Source: Odobenus rosmarus divergens (lineage: Eukaryota; Chordata; Mammalia; Carnivora; Odobenidae). Taken from it: a stretch of DNA of 64,000 bases. Below the pieces are notes generated by a model. That model was not told where the DNA came from and did no database searches. It saw only the letters and a list, made by a program, of their open reading frames with translations. Positions 41,661 through 53,514 of this stretch are shown here, piece by piece. The stretch spans positions 620,001 to 684,000 of the forward strand of contig NW_004451517.1 in the NCBI RefSeq assembly GCF_000321225.1. Direction: 5' to 3'. The position numbers and the translations under genes were made by a program. Position 1 is the stretch's first letter, and the number at the start of each line of letters is the position of its first letter.

Positions 41661-44113
41661 ACAACCTTGCCTACTTTAAAATCTAACTCAAACCCCCATC
41701 GTGGCACGGTCTCACTGTCTTTTGAACCTGGACAGCTGGGAGTCAAGATCACTAGGTCCTCAGCCTGGAGCACCTTGTAACTTTGGGGGCTTCCGACCAC
41801 CATCCCTCCAGTGCCTGGCATAGAGCAAATGGTTTTGCTTCTTGAGTGAAGACTAGAGTGTAAGAGCCTTTTAAGGAATAGGATTTCTTTTTCTGACTCT
41901 TCTTTAGGGCCTAATTAAGGACTCTTGAAAGATGATACCTAGGTCCAAAAGCAGACTTCTTTTTTCCCCTCCATGTCATGGGGTTGGGGATTTGCACTCA
42001 ACCTTTGACTCAGGGACTGGGCCCACGGGTGGGGGGCGTGGAGGAGGGAGGGCAGGGTGCTTTGTGAGGCAGCTGGGACTAAGAGTCAGAACCAGGAGCC
42101 TCCAGAGGAACTTATTGTCAAAGGAAAGGAAATGGGGATTCTCCTTGGAAAGCTTTTGCTAACAGCGTCCTGCTTCGGATCCCTTTCCCATCAGGGGGCC
42201 CGGGGTGCATCTCCAGACCCTGAATTCCCAGGAGAACCTGTGACCCCCACAGTCCTGCTTCCTGGGCAGTAAAGGGAGCTGCTTCCTTCCTCTTCATCAC
42301 TGTCTTCTCTTGCTGGCCCATGGCCATGGGTGTCTTGAGTGGGTGTCCCTGCCCTGAGTCTTTCTCCTCCAGCCCCTGTTGGCCACCTCGGGGGGGGATG
42401 ATTCCTGCCGTGTTGGCCTCACCAGCTGTGGCCTCAGACAGAGCCTCCGTCCCTTCTCAGTGAGGTGGCCGCAGACCTGGATGCTTCCGCCCAGCACTGA
42501 CCTCTCCTGCCCGAGGGTCTTCTCTGACCCTGGGAATGTCTGCAGCCCATGGAGGAACCAAGGCTCCCGGGAGCAGCCCTCCGTTGCTGGCAGTCAGGGA
42601 CTGGTAGATAAATCCTGAACCTCCTGTCACCTTGGGAAGCACCGCGCGGAGCGGTGTTCACGCTGCGTCCTGGGGGCCCAGAGGGTGTGAGCCCCAGATG
42701 TGCACAGTGTCCTGTTTGGGCTTTTTCCCATCCCTGCCTCGCGTTCTCCCTCAAGTCCAGGTGGTTCCTGGTGGGGGGGGGGGCGCCTCTCAGGCTACTT
42801 GCAATTTAAGTCCTCGACTCAGGATCTGCCTCTGGGGGGGTCCCCAAAATATGATGGAAGATACGACGGGGTGTCCAGCTGGCAGGGCTGTCGGGGGGCT
42901 CGGAGGCGCGAGGCCCAGCGAGCTGTCTCCTCAGCCTTCCCTCTGGGCACCGCTCTTCCGTTGAAGGATCCGCGGTCAGAGTGAAGTCCGAGACACCCCG
43001 CCCCACTCTGCATCTAGGCGCTCTGATCTGACCTTTGTTTCTGAAAACCTTGAACTTGGCGATCGTGATCCGTGTTTCTTCTACAAACCCGGCTGAGAGG
43101 CTCACTTCCCTTCTCCGTCCACTGCCTGCTTCACTTGGCTTTTCCGCCTCTGGGTTTGGAATCTTAAAACAGCCTGTGGTTCTTTAAAAAAAAAAAAAAA
43201 AAAAGGAAGAAGGAAAGAAAGGTAGGGAAGATGATCCAGCATGAAAGCTGTGTTTGTGTTGGTTTGTTTATTCCTTGAGTGTGCGTGGAAGAGGCAGCAT
43301 TGACCTCATTCTATTTTGGTCTGGCGCTGGAGGAAATGGGGCAACCAGGGAAAGGCTCAGAAGATGAGTCTGCCATCCGTGGCGTCTCGCCCGCCCGCCT
43401 CCACGAAGCCAGATGCACGCAGCCGCCCAGCAGTGGGTTTCCAGAGCCGCCTCTGAAGCCCCACGGTGCTCCCCAGCAGGCCCGGTTTTTCTGGCCCCCC
43501 CCCCCCGAAGCCTTTCGGTGACTGATGTCACCAGCGCGGCTTACCTCTTGTCATTTGGTGTCGGTGTGCTTTGTGCCTTGGTTGAACCGAGTGACAGGGC
43601 CTCCAGTTTCCGGAAACTCGGGAGCCCAAACCCTGGAACTGGAAGCAAAGGGGAACAAGAGTTTGGTCCAAAAGTAAATTTGCCATTGACTTTCTTCCCA
43701 GCTGCGGCTCCCTGTCCGTCCGTGTCCTCCTGGTCCCCCCGGACACATACCGATAAAGGAGCTGGCGCTGCTGCTGATGAGGGCACAGGCGTGGAGGAGG
43801 TGAAGCCCACGCCCCCGCAGCTTCCCGCGGGGGTCTGCTCGGGTCATCCGGCAGCCCCCCCGAGGACACAGGCAGGCCGGGAGGGTGGGCTGTGCAGGGC
43901 CTGGGACTGACCGGTGGGTGGGGCCAGGCACCCCCAGGGGCCGCCAGGGTAGGAGGGAGCAGTGGGCCGAGGCCCTGGGAACTGGGGATGAATCCACTGC
44001 TGGAAACACTGGAGTCATTTGAAAAACAAAAACACTCGCTTTTCCTCTTTAACTAACACAGACTACAGAAGTGATCCAGAAACGCCCCTGGGCTGGTAGG
44101 AGTGCTCTGAAGG
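41661..44113. other. unassigned intronic stretch
   Basis: 2.4 kb without a recognised repeat, apart from an A-rich run at 43182-43204 and G or C runs at 42771-42783 and 43497-43506. GC- and CpG-rich parts lie at 42640-42980 and 43380-43530. Several overlapping open frames are present but none looks like a known protein. Confidence 0.5.
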
Positions 44114-44240
44114 CACCAGCACGTTCGGCCAGCAGGTATTTAAGACCTACTGTGTGCCACGCTGTGTGCTAGGGGCTGGGGCTACATTAGTGGCCGGCGA
44201 AGCAGGCCTGGCTCTTGTGGCCCTAGGAGCTCAAAATCTG
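44114..44240. repeat. ancient repeat fragment (family not named)
   Basis: 'gtatttaagacctactgtgt', GCCACGCTGTGTGCTAGGGG, 'gctggggctacattagtgg' is the repeat-like phrase found in several old mammalian elements; similar text is at 60672. Confidence 0.45.
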
Positions 44241-44999
44241 CTCGGGAAAGAGGAAAACCCAAAGAACTCTGCAAACAAATTTAAACACCAGCCTGAGCGC
44301 TGGAAAGGAGAGGCTCTGAGCGTGTCTAATGACAACGTGCCCCTCAGGGTGTTGGTGGAAGCTTCCCTGGGGAGCTCAAGGAGGAACAGGTGTGGTGGAG
44401 ATGAAAACACCGGGAACAGTGGTGCAGGTGGCAGCCTGTGGTCAGCTGCGGCCCCGCACAGACGAGAGCTTGAAGCGGGGCCGGGCAGGAGGAATGTGGG
44501 GTGACGGGGTGCCGGGGAGGCAGGGGGAACACGTTAGGGAGTTTGGGCTTTTTATTCTAAGAGCTAATAAAGGGTTGAAGGCAGGGCAGTTATCTACTCA
44601 GATAGGAGGCTCTGAAAGGCCTCGCAGGTTCCTGGGGACAGGGGAGGTTGGGTCAGGGAGGGGGTGGGAGTAGGACCCCCTGGGGTTCCTCCTGGTGGAG
44701 ACTCTTCCTCCACCACCAGAAGCATTGCTGGCTTCCCTGAGCCTCAGCCTCCCACCTGTGGAAAGGGACCACAGCACCTGCCTCTCAGGTATCGTGGGAA
44801 TCAGCAAGCGCTCTTGGTGTCATGAGCCAGGCCAGCTCTAAGATTGTTGCATCTTGAGTGAGGGTCAGAACTTGGTTGTGAGCTCCTTGCTTTGGGGCTG
44901 GAGTACCTTAAATCTGGAGGGGGGCAGAGGTTCACATTGACTTTGAGGTCTGCTCCAACCTGGAGCCACGAGCCCGGGACACTGGCTTGGCCTCATGAC
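44241..44999. other. mostly unassigned; MIR-like piece at 44735-44830
   Basis: 'cctgagcctcagcctcccac' followed by CTGTGGAAAGGGACCACAGC suggests a short + strand MIR. The remainder shows nothing. Confidence 0.45.
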
Positions 45000-45160
45000 G
45001 GTATCATCCCATTTAATCCATTTTGAGAACAATCCTCATAGTTAACCCACTTTTTAAATAAAAGAACCTGAAGGACAGAAGTTGGCTTGCCCAGGGTCAC
45101 TCCGCTGAGATTTAACTTTCCTAAGACCCAAAGCCTTGTGTTATAATGCCCACGTCCCTG
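45000..45160 (-). mobile_element. MIR relic, minus strand
   Basis: 'caatcctcatagttaaccca', CTTTTTAAATAAAAGAACCT, 'gcttgcccagggtcactccg' follow the reverse MIR order. Confidence 0.65.
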
Positions 45161-46449
45161 CCCACCCAAAGTGTGACCCAAGGACCAACCTGGAGGCTTC
45201 TTCACAAGGAGGATCCTGGGCTCCACTCAGACCTCCTGATTGTTTTCTTCTGCTGGTTGCTGTATCCCCGATAGGGGAGAACCTTCTATTTTTAGCTGTG
45301 CTCCTCCTTGTCCACCTCCTGCCCCCAGGACCCATGTGTACACACATGTTTGAGAGCCTCTTTATCACATGCCAAAGCCAGAGTAGACATTTCTTTGCAG
45401 CAGGACTTCTCAGAGCCTTTAAAGAGCTAATGCACATTATGAAATTTCTCAAGGAGCAGTGATGTGGTGCATTCCACCCTTATTTGAATACAGAGCCTTT
45501 TGATTTTTGACCCTCTCATTTTCCTCTCTTGGGTATTCAATTAATGGAGGCAGTTCTCGAGAACTTGGTAAAAACTCCAAACCCTTCCTTCTGCAGATGG
45601 GGAAACTGAGGCCCTGACCTTAATGGCTGCTGATTTGCTTCCTGACTTTTGACAACAGGGGCCTCCTGGACTATGGACAGGAGTGTTGTTGACCATCCTG
45701 TGAATGCCCAGGTGAAGGGCAGGGGCGGGAAGGGAGGAGGGAGAGAGAGAGAGGCAGACAGACAGATGGTCCTGGGGTGGGGCAACCGTGGGCTAGCAGC
45801 TCATGCTCTGGCCGTGGGTGGAGGGTATCATGCTTCTTTGTGTGTTTTTCCACCTTCCTCCCAAATGACTTAATTTTAGCCTTCCTGGATATGCGTAGTC
45901 TTAAAGAAAGTGTGTTTAAAAAAAGCCTTGGACCTCCCCGACTTCATCTTCCTGTTCCAGGGATGCCAGGGCCTGTTCGGGTGACTTGGTAGAAGGGCAG
46001 GGCATTCCTGGAGCCCCAGGTGGGGTGCTGGGGACCTGGGGTGGGTCCTCCCCAGCCTGGGGCTCTGGAGGGGCACTCCCCGCGGCACCACGCCCGACTT
46101 CCTCCGTGGGCCCTTTGATCTCGTTCCCGGCTCCCCTGTGGGCCTGGTGTTTGCGTGCTGGTCGGACTCCAGGTGCACGGGGGCTGCTGGCTTCCCAGCC
46201 TGACTCATCCTGAGCTGAGCAGCAGCATGCCTGCTCCCCCTCCATGACATCACGTTAGCCCGGGAAAGCTGGGGGTTCCCCGCCGCGCTCACTCTTGCTC
46301 TCTGTCTTCTGGGGGCATGTTCTCCAGGTCCTGCAGCAATTCACAGTGTGCAGAGTTTTAAAGTGCCCAGCCCTGCAGTGTCGCAGAGAGCCAGAGGGTG
46401 GGGGTGAGGGTCAGAGCAGGGGAGAGAGAGGGGAGTCTGCAGGTTACCC
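45161..46449. other. mostly unassigned; small relics inside
   Basis: Small relics: a MER5A-like piece near 45165-45250, a hAT-like piece near 45400-45465 (CAGGACTTCTCAGAGCCTTT), and a reverse MIR core near 45590-45620 (TGGGGAAACTGAGGCCCTGA). The rest is GC-rich with nothing recognised. Confidence 0.45.
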
Positions 46450-46725
46450 CTGCTGGAGGCTCTTCCCAGCTTCCCCGTTCTCTTTGGCCCAGAACCTTCC
46501 CATGGCTGCAGACTCCCCTCGCCTCTCTCATCTTGGTTTGCACACTCTGTTCCCCTCTGCTGGAATGCCCTTCCTGCCCTCCTGGCTTCATTAACTCTGC
46601 CCATCCCTCTGACCTGCCTCAGGAGACACTTGAGTGCTTTTCCTTCCTCTGCTGCCCCGGAGAACTCCTTCCTCACCTCATGCCCCCGGATCGGGGTCTA
46701 ATAGCCTTCACTGTGTGATGCATTC
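46450..46725 (+). mobile_element. L2 3' segment relic
   Basis: LINE-2 3' text: 'cacactctgttcccctctgc', TGGAATGCCCTTCCTGCCCT, 'ctgcctcaggagacacttga', 'ccccggagaactccttcctc'. Confidence 0.8.
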
Positions 46726-46814
46726 AGCTTATCTGGAGTCAGAGCTCCATCTCTGGCTGCTCACAGAGCGCCTGGGACCTAGGGGTGTTCAGGGTTGGTT
46801 TCAGGAATGAAATT

Positions 46815-47210
46815 CCATTCGTTCCTATGGCTGTTGTGACAAATCACAAATTCTGTGGCTTGACACAGCACCCATTTGCTATGTTATGTCTGTGGAGGTC
46901 GGAAATTCTAGATGGATCTCACTGAGCTAATCTGAAGGTGCGTCAGGGCTGAGCCCCTTCTGCCTGCTCCAGGGGAGACTCCGTCATCGCCTTGCCTTCT
47001 CCGGCTTCCAGACGCCGGCCCCATTCCTTGGCTCATACCCTCGGGCTACAGTCATGTCCTTGTGACTCTGCTTCTGTCCTCACACCTCTGTCTCTGTCAC
47101 CCTCTGTGCCTCATAGGGACCCTGGTAATGACAGGGCACCACCTAAATCACATCTGCAGGGCCCTCTTGCCTCGACAAGTCACAGGTTCTGGGGATTAGG
47201 ATGTGGACTT
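46815..47210 (-). mobile_element. MaLR-type solo LTR relic, minus strand
   Basis: 'gttcctatggctgttgtgac', AAATCACAAATTCTGTGGCT, 'cttgccttctccggcttcca', 'cacctaaatcacatctgcag' are the antisense MaLR LTR words. Ancient and non-coding. Confidence 0.85.
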
Positions 47211-47212
47211 CT

Positions 47213-47262
47213 GGTGTGTGTGTGTGTGTGTGTGTGTGCGTGCCTGCGTGCACACACACGTG
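47213..47262. repeat. (GT)n microsatellite
   Basis: A GT run of about 28 bases, then CGTGCCTGCGTG and CACACACACG, giving a weak inverted GT/CA arrangement. Confidence 0.9.
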
Positions 47263-48654
47263 TTATTCTGCCCACCACATAATCCGAAATTCATTTTTCT
47301 TTCTTTGATGGGGTCAGTGGGCACGGAGCCAGCCACATTCTCCTGGATTCTCTCTATGCCCTCTAACCCCTGGGAGGATTCCTGGCTGGGGGTCCCAATG
47401 GGAAGGGTGGCTCCGTGTCGCTTCCTGTCTGGGGCCCGCCGTTCACTGGCCGAGGACACTTTCTTAACTCATCTGCACTCCACTGTCTTGTCTGTAAAGC
47501 GGGGGTTGTGACCACAGGTACCCCACTGGAGGAGGGAGGATGAGGTGGGAGAATGTCACTCACTCGAGCTTGGTGGCCCAGGCCTTAGTGTTTGGGTGCT
47601 GGGACCCCTAGCTGCCAGCCGGGCCTCCTGCAGAGACCCTGGGTGCCTCCAGATGTGGCCCTTCCAAACCCCAGCTCCCTGAAGGCGATGGGCTGTGTCT
47701 GAGGGACCGTGGGGGGGGGGGTGTGGGGGACGACCGTTGAGCTGGGTCTCAGGCTAGGATGGCAAGTGTTTTCCATCATACCACCCGAGACAGAGGCCCA
47801 GAATTGGCTCTCCCCATGTGGCCACCAGGGGCCCGTGCACAAGGTCTGGCCTCCCGAGCTGAGAATTAAAGCCGTGGGAGTAGATTTCCAAGGCCCCGTT
47901 CAGCTCTTAAGACCCCAGATCGCTGGGACCTGCTGGCAGAAGGTGGGAGGAGGCATCGTCCCCAGTGCCTGTGGGATGGGGGCTCTCTGCAGTGATGAGG
48001 CAGTGGGCACTGGGGGGGTGCAGCTGGGCTCTCTGTTTCCAGGGAAGGGGGCCTGTGAGGCGCTGGAAAGCCGCTCTCGTGGTGGCGTGCGGTCCTCTGG
48101 CTTTTCTCTGTGGGTTAGATTTCAGCTGGTTCCCAGGGTTGTCCCCAGGAGCAGGAGGCCGCCAGCCCCAGCACCACCCTGTTCCCAGGCTGGTGGTTAA
48201 ATATTAACACCCCTCCGTGCCACGACGCTGGGGTCACCGGCGGTTCACGCCTCACAGAGAGCAGGGCTTCAGGGCAACCTGGGTTTCAGGAGGGAGCAGT
48301 CGACCTTCGGGGTCTTGCTACTGCTGCTTCCATTGGGAGAAGCAGGAGAAGGTGAGGCGAGGCCACGTTTGCGTCCCAGCTCGGAGGTCCCTCCGTGAGC
48401 CTGGATGAGCGGGGCACGTCGTCCACACCCACGGAAGGGGGCTGAGAGCCAGACCAGCCCCCTCTCCCAGGGTCGTAATGCGGATCGGGTAGAGCATGGG
48501 AATAGGCTGTCCCACGTCGATCTTGCTTTTTTCAGAAATAGAAGGTGCCGCTGCATTGGGACGCTATTGATGAACACGTGCAGAGGGGGGAACACATCTT
48601 ATTAGCATAATGGCTCTATGTTCTGTATTTTAGGCTTCAGTGGGCTTTATCCAT
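47263..48654. other. unassigned intronic stretch
   Basis: A MIR-like piece may lie at 47460-47530 (CTTGTCTGTAAAGCGGGGGT). A G-rich run lies at 47710-47722. Nothing else recognised. Confidence 0.45.
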
Positions 48655-49640
48655 TTAAGAAAATAGAGCTTTATTAAGACATAATTCACATACTGTACAA
48701 GTCACCCTTGTAAAGGGTACAGTTCAGTGGTTTTAGTCTATTCCGAGCTATGTGGCCATCACCACTATTCCACATTTTCATTAGCCCAGAAGGAAACTCC
48801 GTGCCCATTAGCACCCACCCTCCCCCTGTGTGCCCCCTCCCAGCCACTGGCAACCACTAAGCTTTCTGTCTCTGTAAATTTGCTTCTCTGGACATTTCAT
48901 ATAAATGGAATCACACCATATGTGGTCTGCTTTCTTTTACTTGGCATAACGATTTCAGGGTTCATCCACGGAGTAGCAGGTGTCAGTTCTTCGTTCCTTC
49001 TTACTGCCAAATAATTTCCCGTTTTGTGGGTTTACCATACTTTGTTTATCCATTTATCAATGGATGGATATTTGAGTGGTTTCCGCTTTTCGGGGCTATT
49101 ATGAATAATGCTATGAACATCTGTGTATAAGATTTTGCGTGGATCTATTTTTCATTTTTCCGTTGGATAGTAAAATTACCTCAAATGGTAGCTCTGTGTT
49201 TCTCCTTTTGGGAAGCTGCCAGACTGTTGTCCAAAGCAGCCGCACCATTTCCCATTCCCATGAGAAGTGTATGAGCGGCCCAGTTACTGTGAATCCTCAT
49301 CAACACTTGTTACTGTCTGTTTTGGTTTTAGCCATCCTGGTGGGTGCAAGGTGCTATCTTACTGTGGTTCTGCGTTGTGTTTCCCTGGCGACTGACGATG
49401 CTGGTCTTTCTTTCATTGGCTCACTGGCCATTGATATATCTTTATAGAGATGTCCATTCACATTGGTCTTGTCCGTTGTTGGAGGCCATGGTGGACTAGC
49501 TTTTCCCACGTTGTCCGCTCCATTTCCTTGACTAATTTGTATAGACAGGAATTGTCTGTTGATAATTTGGTGATTTTGGTAAAAACACAGTACAAAGCCA
49601 TTTGGGAATTGGGGGGGTGAGAAAGGCTTTTCATTTCTGT
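48655..49640 (-). mobile_element. long L1 relic, minus strand
   Basis: Nearly 1 kb of antisense L1 text, in order: 'attaagacataattcacata', AAGGGTACAGTTCAGTGGTT, 'tgtggccatcaccactattc', 'aaatggaatcacaccatatg', 'ggctattatgaataatgcta', GGGAAGCTGCCAGACTGTTG, 'gccatcctggtgggtgcaag'. Stops and indels make it non-coding. Confidence 0.93.
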
Positions 49641-49904
49641 TTCAATTCTTAATGCATGTTGTGTGGCTCAAATTTTCTATTTCTTTTTTTCACCATTTTT
49701 TAGCATTTTGTATTTCTCCAGAAGTGTACATGCTACGCATTCTGTTTTACAACATCTTTTCACTTAATGCCCTATCTCCCCCTCATCAAGAAGTGTTGAT
49801 TTGTATGGAAGTTTGTGCACACCACCATGTTTTACCAGTATCTCTTAGTAGATGGTTTTCAGTTTTTCTGCAGTAAACAGTACAACTATGGTTTGGGTTC
49901 TGTC
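49641..49904. repeat. probable further L1-like relic
   Basis: AT-rich text with 'tctccagaagtgtacatgct' and 'ttttcagtttttctgcagtaaac' looks like a decayed LINE continuation, but assignment is weak. Confidence 0.35.
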
Positions 49905-50345
49905 TCTGTGATGGACAAACTACCCACAACATAGTGTAAATCGACAGTCATTTTGTTGCTCAGGAATTTGGGCAGGGCTTAGCTGGGAGGTTCTTATACT
50001 TTCTACAGCGTTCTACCGTGGTCACTGATGAAGCTGGTGGCTCACCTGGGGGCTGGCTTCGTTTCTTTCTCTCTCTTTGCTAGACCCTCTTGCCCCATGG
50101 TCTCTGCCCCCTGCCATGCAGTCTCTCTCTTCAGCACAGGAGTCCGATTTCTTGATCCATGGCTAGCTTCCCAGAGAGCCAAAACGGAACCGCTAAGCCT
50201 CGGACAAAGCTGGGCCTCACTTCCACTGGGTCCTACTGGTCACAGCAAGGTGCAAGGTCAGCCCGGACTTCAGAGGTGGGGAACAGACTCCACTGATTTA
50301 TGGCAGAACTGCCTGTGGGTACCGGGGTGGGAGGAATTGTGGGTG
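49905..50345 (-). mobile_element. MLT1-like LTR relic, minus strand
   Basis: 'gtttgggttctgtctctgtg', 'cagtcattttgttgctcagg', AATTTGGGCAGGGCTTAGCT, 'gctggtggctcacctggggg', 'tgtgggtggccctatttgca'. Order and content match the antisense MLT1 group of MaLR LTRs. Confidence 0.7.
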
Positions 50346-51439
50346 GCCCTATTTGCAGAAAGTCTACGACTCTAAACATCCTAGTATACTTGTCGGATGA
50401 ACTTTGGAGTCAAAGTGAACATTCTTTGAATGGCTAAGTGGTCTATTGACTTGTGGGTTTTGGGGAAGTCACATAACACGGGGGCCCAAACAGATCTAGC
50501 AGGGAATGTGCACCAGTACCTGTATGCCTTGTGTAACTCCAGAGATGCCCCAGGGAGCCTTGAGAGTTTGCTGCTTCACTCGTCTTCCCTTGGGTCTCCG
50601 CACTTGCTGAAGAAGGTGGCGTTATCCCCATTTTACAGAGGAGGAAACTGAGGCCCAAGAATCAGCTGGCTCGACCTACTCTCCTCTCTTCCCCACCCCC
50701 CAGATCTCATACCTATCTTGTATTTTCTCTGTTCCACACAGCATTGTGACAGTAATAGGCATCACGCAGGATCCAACCATCTCCTGTGTCTCTTGTCCTT
50801 TGGTGAGAGGTGAGTTAAGGAAGTGACAGGGCTCACGTGCTCAAGTTCTGGGGTCAGACTTCCGATGCTGTGGAAGTTCTGTCCCTTACAAGGTCACTGA
50901 GTGCAGACAGTTGGCTTCACTTCCCTGGAGCCCCCCGTCCTCATCTGTAAAAGGGGAACAACAGTCTTACCGTTGGGGACCCTGGAGAACTGACACGAGG
51001 GAAGCACCTGGATTTCCAGCAGGGCTGAGGGTGGGGGAGTGCCGTCGGGCTCCTTGGGGGACCATCACCCTGAGCCTTTCCCGCCTCTGCTCGCGCCGGG
51101 CTGGGTCAGGGAGGCCAACGTGTTCAAGGTAAATAACATGTCACAGATGTCCTCCCCTGTGTAAGAACCATTGTGCTCTAATGAGATGCTCAAGGTGGCA
51201 GCTAAAAGAGCCCACTCTCCCACCTGTCCCCGTGGACTTGGTGGCAGTCATTTCTCCATTGTCCTCTTCGTGTGGGCCAACCTCATGCCCGGACCTTTGG
51301 GGCAGAAGCAAAGCCCGTGTTAGTATCCCGCTCTTCCCGCCTTGCCAAGGCTCTCCTGCCCTGGTGCCTTTGAATACAGCTCTGCCCCTTCCAAGCAGGC
51401 CCAGAACAGACCGCAGACCGAGGCCGGGGGGAGGGGAGT
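50346..51439. other. unassigned with two MIR fragments
   Basis: A reverse MIR core lies at 50600-50670 (TTATCCCCATTTTACAGAGG, AGGAAACTGAGGCCC) and a + strand MIR at 50830-51005 (GGTCACTGAGTGCAGAC, CCTCATCTGTAAAAGGGGAA). The rest shows nothing. Confidence 0.55.
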
Positions 51440-52060
51440 TGGTGCGTTCCCGCTGATTCACGGGATGAGTCAAGGCCAGCCGGTAATATCTGGTGCTCAG
51501 TGTCATGGCCTGTAATATTTGGTATCGTTTGGCAAGATGTTCACTGTTCGAGGGCCCCAAGTTTACTATTCGTTGTTTTACTGCCCGTAAGGGCTTATCC
51601 AGATATCTGGTCACGTTTTCCTGCAAATAACATTTTCCAGCAAAGTCACCACCCAGGTTGGCGACTTCTGTGCTGTGGTGTGGATGCTTCCTACGAGGGC
51701 CCGGGGAGCCTGTCTGAGCGGGGGAGCTGTCTGGATTTGGAGTGGCGTTTCTTCTCTGTCTGCTGTTTGTTGCGGACTGCTAGCTGGTTCCTTGACGGTG
51801 TTGGCGGCGCTCCATAGCCAGGGCAGTCATCAAGGCAAACTGGAGACGGGGACAGCAGGAAACTCTTGTTTGTAAGTTGAAAATCTGTGCAGACATCCCC
51901 CAAACCAGTTCTGGAACTGCCCGTCCAGGGACCCAGGGAAGAAGTGGAAGAGAGGTGGTCGTGAAAGACCGTCTCGTTATTATTCCGTTGGGACAGGACG
52001 GTCCAAGTTAGGGTCTTCAGTATCCTCTGTGGCTCTAAAAAGCCATTGTTGCTTCTATCA
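51440..52060. promoter_or_regulatory. candidate conserved noncoding element
   Basis: A repeat-free block with AT/GC-balanced, word-like text, including TGATTCACGGGATGAGTCA near 51454 (AP-1-like TGAGTCA), GTAATATTTGGTATCGTTTG near 51512, and GCTTATCCAGATATCTGGTCA near 51593, which contains a CCAGATATCTGG palindrome. It looks like regulatory DNA upstream of exon 3. Conservation is not testable here. Confidence 0.4.
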
Positions 52061-52725
52061 TCTTCTGGCATCTCTCCGTGTTGGAGAGGGGAGTGAGCTC
52101 AGAGGGGCTGGTGAGGAGACAACGCACTGTCTTGTGCTGTAGCTACGTTTTGTTGGCTAGGAGATCCCCAGTCATGGTTCATTCGGACACATTGCATAAT
52201 ATAATTCGGCATTTTCTCAATCAGGTTTTGGCCACTGCTGAATATCACCTAAAGTGAGATCTTCAGGGACATGGATGCAGATAACCCCTCTTTCTATCTT
52301 GTGGTCCCAGTGATGCTGTCCCATCCCTGCCCTCCCATGGCCAAGGGCTGGGCATCCCCTTGACTAAGCCAGCTAGGTTCTCTGCTCTCAGACTTTGGGA
52401 TGGAGCGATGCCTAGAGAGAAATGGAACCCAAGTCCCTGCCTTTGACAGCTGTGCTTGATGAGACAGCCCTGCATCCTCACACCTGCCTTGGCTCCTGCT
52501 CCATCTGAGGCTGGTTCTCCAGCCCTGTGTACGCCTGTCTGAGGACCCATGACTCTCCCCATACATCTCCAGTGGGTTCTGCGTTCAAGGAACTTTGAGA
52601 CACTGGCTAAAATTACTGATTTATTTTCTGCGTGCCTTCTCACAAGTCTTGTACACGCGAAGGTGACTTGTAAACGTCAGTGTGTTACGGCATGCGGCAG
52701 AATTACAAGTCGGCGACCTCACGGA
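52061..52725. other. unassigned intronic stretch
   Basis: No repeat or gene recognised. Confidence 0.5.
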
Positions 52726-52773
52726 AATGTGGAGTCTCCAGGCCACACGAATGTGGAGTCTCCAGGCCACAGA
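52726..52773. repeat. 24-bp tandem duplication
   Basis: AATGTGGAGTCTCCAGGCCA followed by CACG is repeated directly, with the second copy starting at 52750 and differing only in its last bases. Confidence 0.9.
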
Positions 52774-52984
52774 GATGAATGGGGATGATTGGTGATAGGA
52801 GAATCGGGGATGGGGGCCAATAAGAGATATGTGCCTCATCTAAGGGGGCATCTGCTCCTCAGATCCAGCCGATGTCTTAATGGCTTATATTACAATGAGT
52901 TTGATTTGCCAAAGGCCCTGAAATGATGATAGTCACACCTGAGCAAAGATAGTGTCCAGAAGAACTGTGTTCATGTGTGGTTGC
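52774..52984. other. unassigned intronic stretch
   Basis: The part 52860-52960 (GGCTTATATTACAATGAGTT) is AT-rich and could be conserved. Nothing recognised. Confidence 0.4.
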
Positions 52985-53235
52985 AAGCTAGGGCTTACAG
53001 GCTGTCTGATTGGATTTCAGTGCTGCCTTGGCTCTCTCTTAGCACATAGGGACCCCTAGTAACCCCAGGCAAACAATTGTGCCTTTCTGAGCCTCAGTTT
53101 TGGGGTCTGCACAATGGCCCAGGTAATATTATCCACCTCACAGAGTTGTCATAAGGACTCAGTGCTGACATGACGCTGGTCAGGCATTTCAACCCAGAGC
53201 CTGGCACATGGTAAGTGCTTCATAAATAGAGAAAA
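52985..53235 (+). mobile_element. MIR relic
   Basis: 'cctttctgagcctcagtttt', 'gcacaatggcccaggtaata', CCACCTCACAGAGTTGTCAT, 'gagcctggcacatggtaagt', GCTTCATAAAT. Confidence 0.85.
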
Positions 53236-53274
53236 TTCGCCTTAATTCCCAGGAAAATTAGATCACTCCAGGTA

Positions 53275-53400
53275 TGATGGGCTGGAGTTTGTCAATGCCC
53301 CGGGGCAGGGGCTGGTTAGGTGTTGTTCGCCATTGTACCCCAGTGTCTGGCACCATGTGGGGGGCTCAAATATTTTAAATGATTATTGAAGGACTCAAAA
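53275..53400 (+). mobile_element. L2 3' end relic
   Basis: 'ggggcaggggctggttaggt', ACCCCAGTGTCTGGCACCAT and a run ending 'attattgaaggactca' match the LINE-2 tail. Confidence 0.7.
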
Positions 53401-53514
53401 TATTGAAACTTTGAATGTTTATAAGTAAAACTGCACAAGATGTTATGAGACCTTATATACTAGAATTCTGCTACCTTTTACCAGAGGTAAAAATTCACCA
53501 ACCTATCTACCCTC

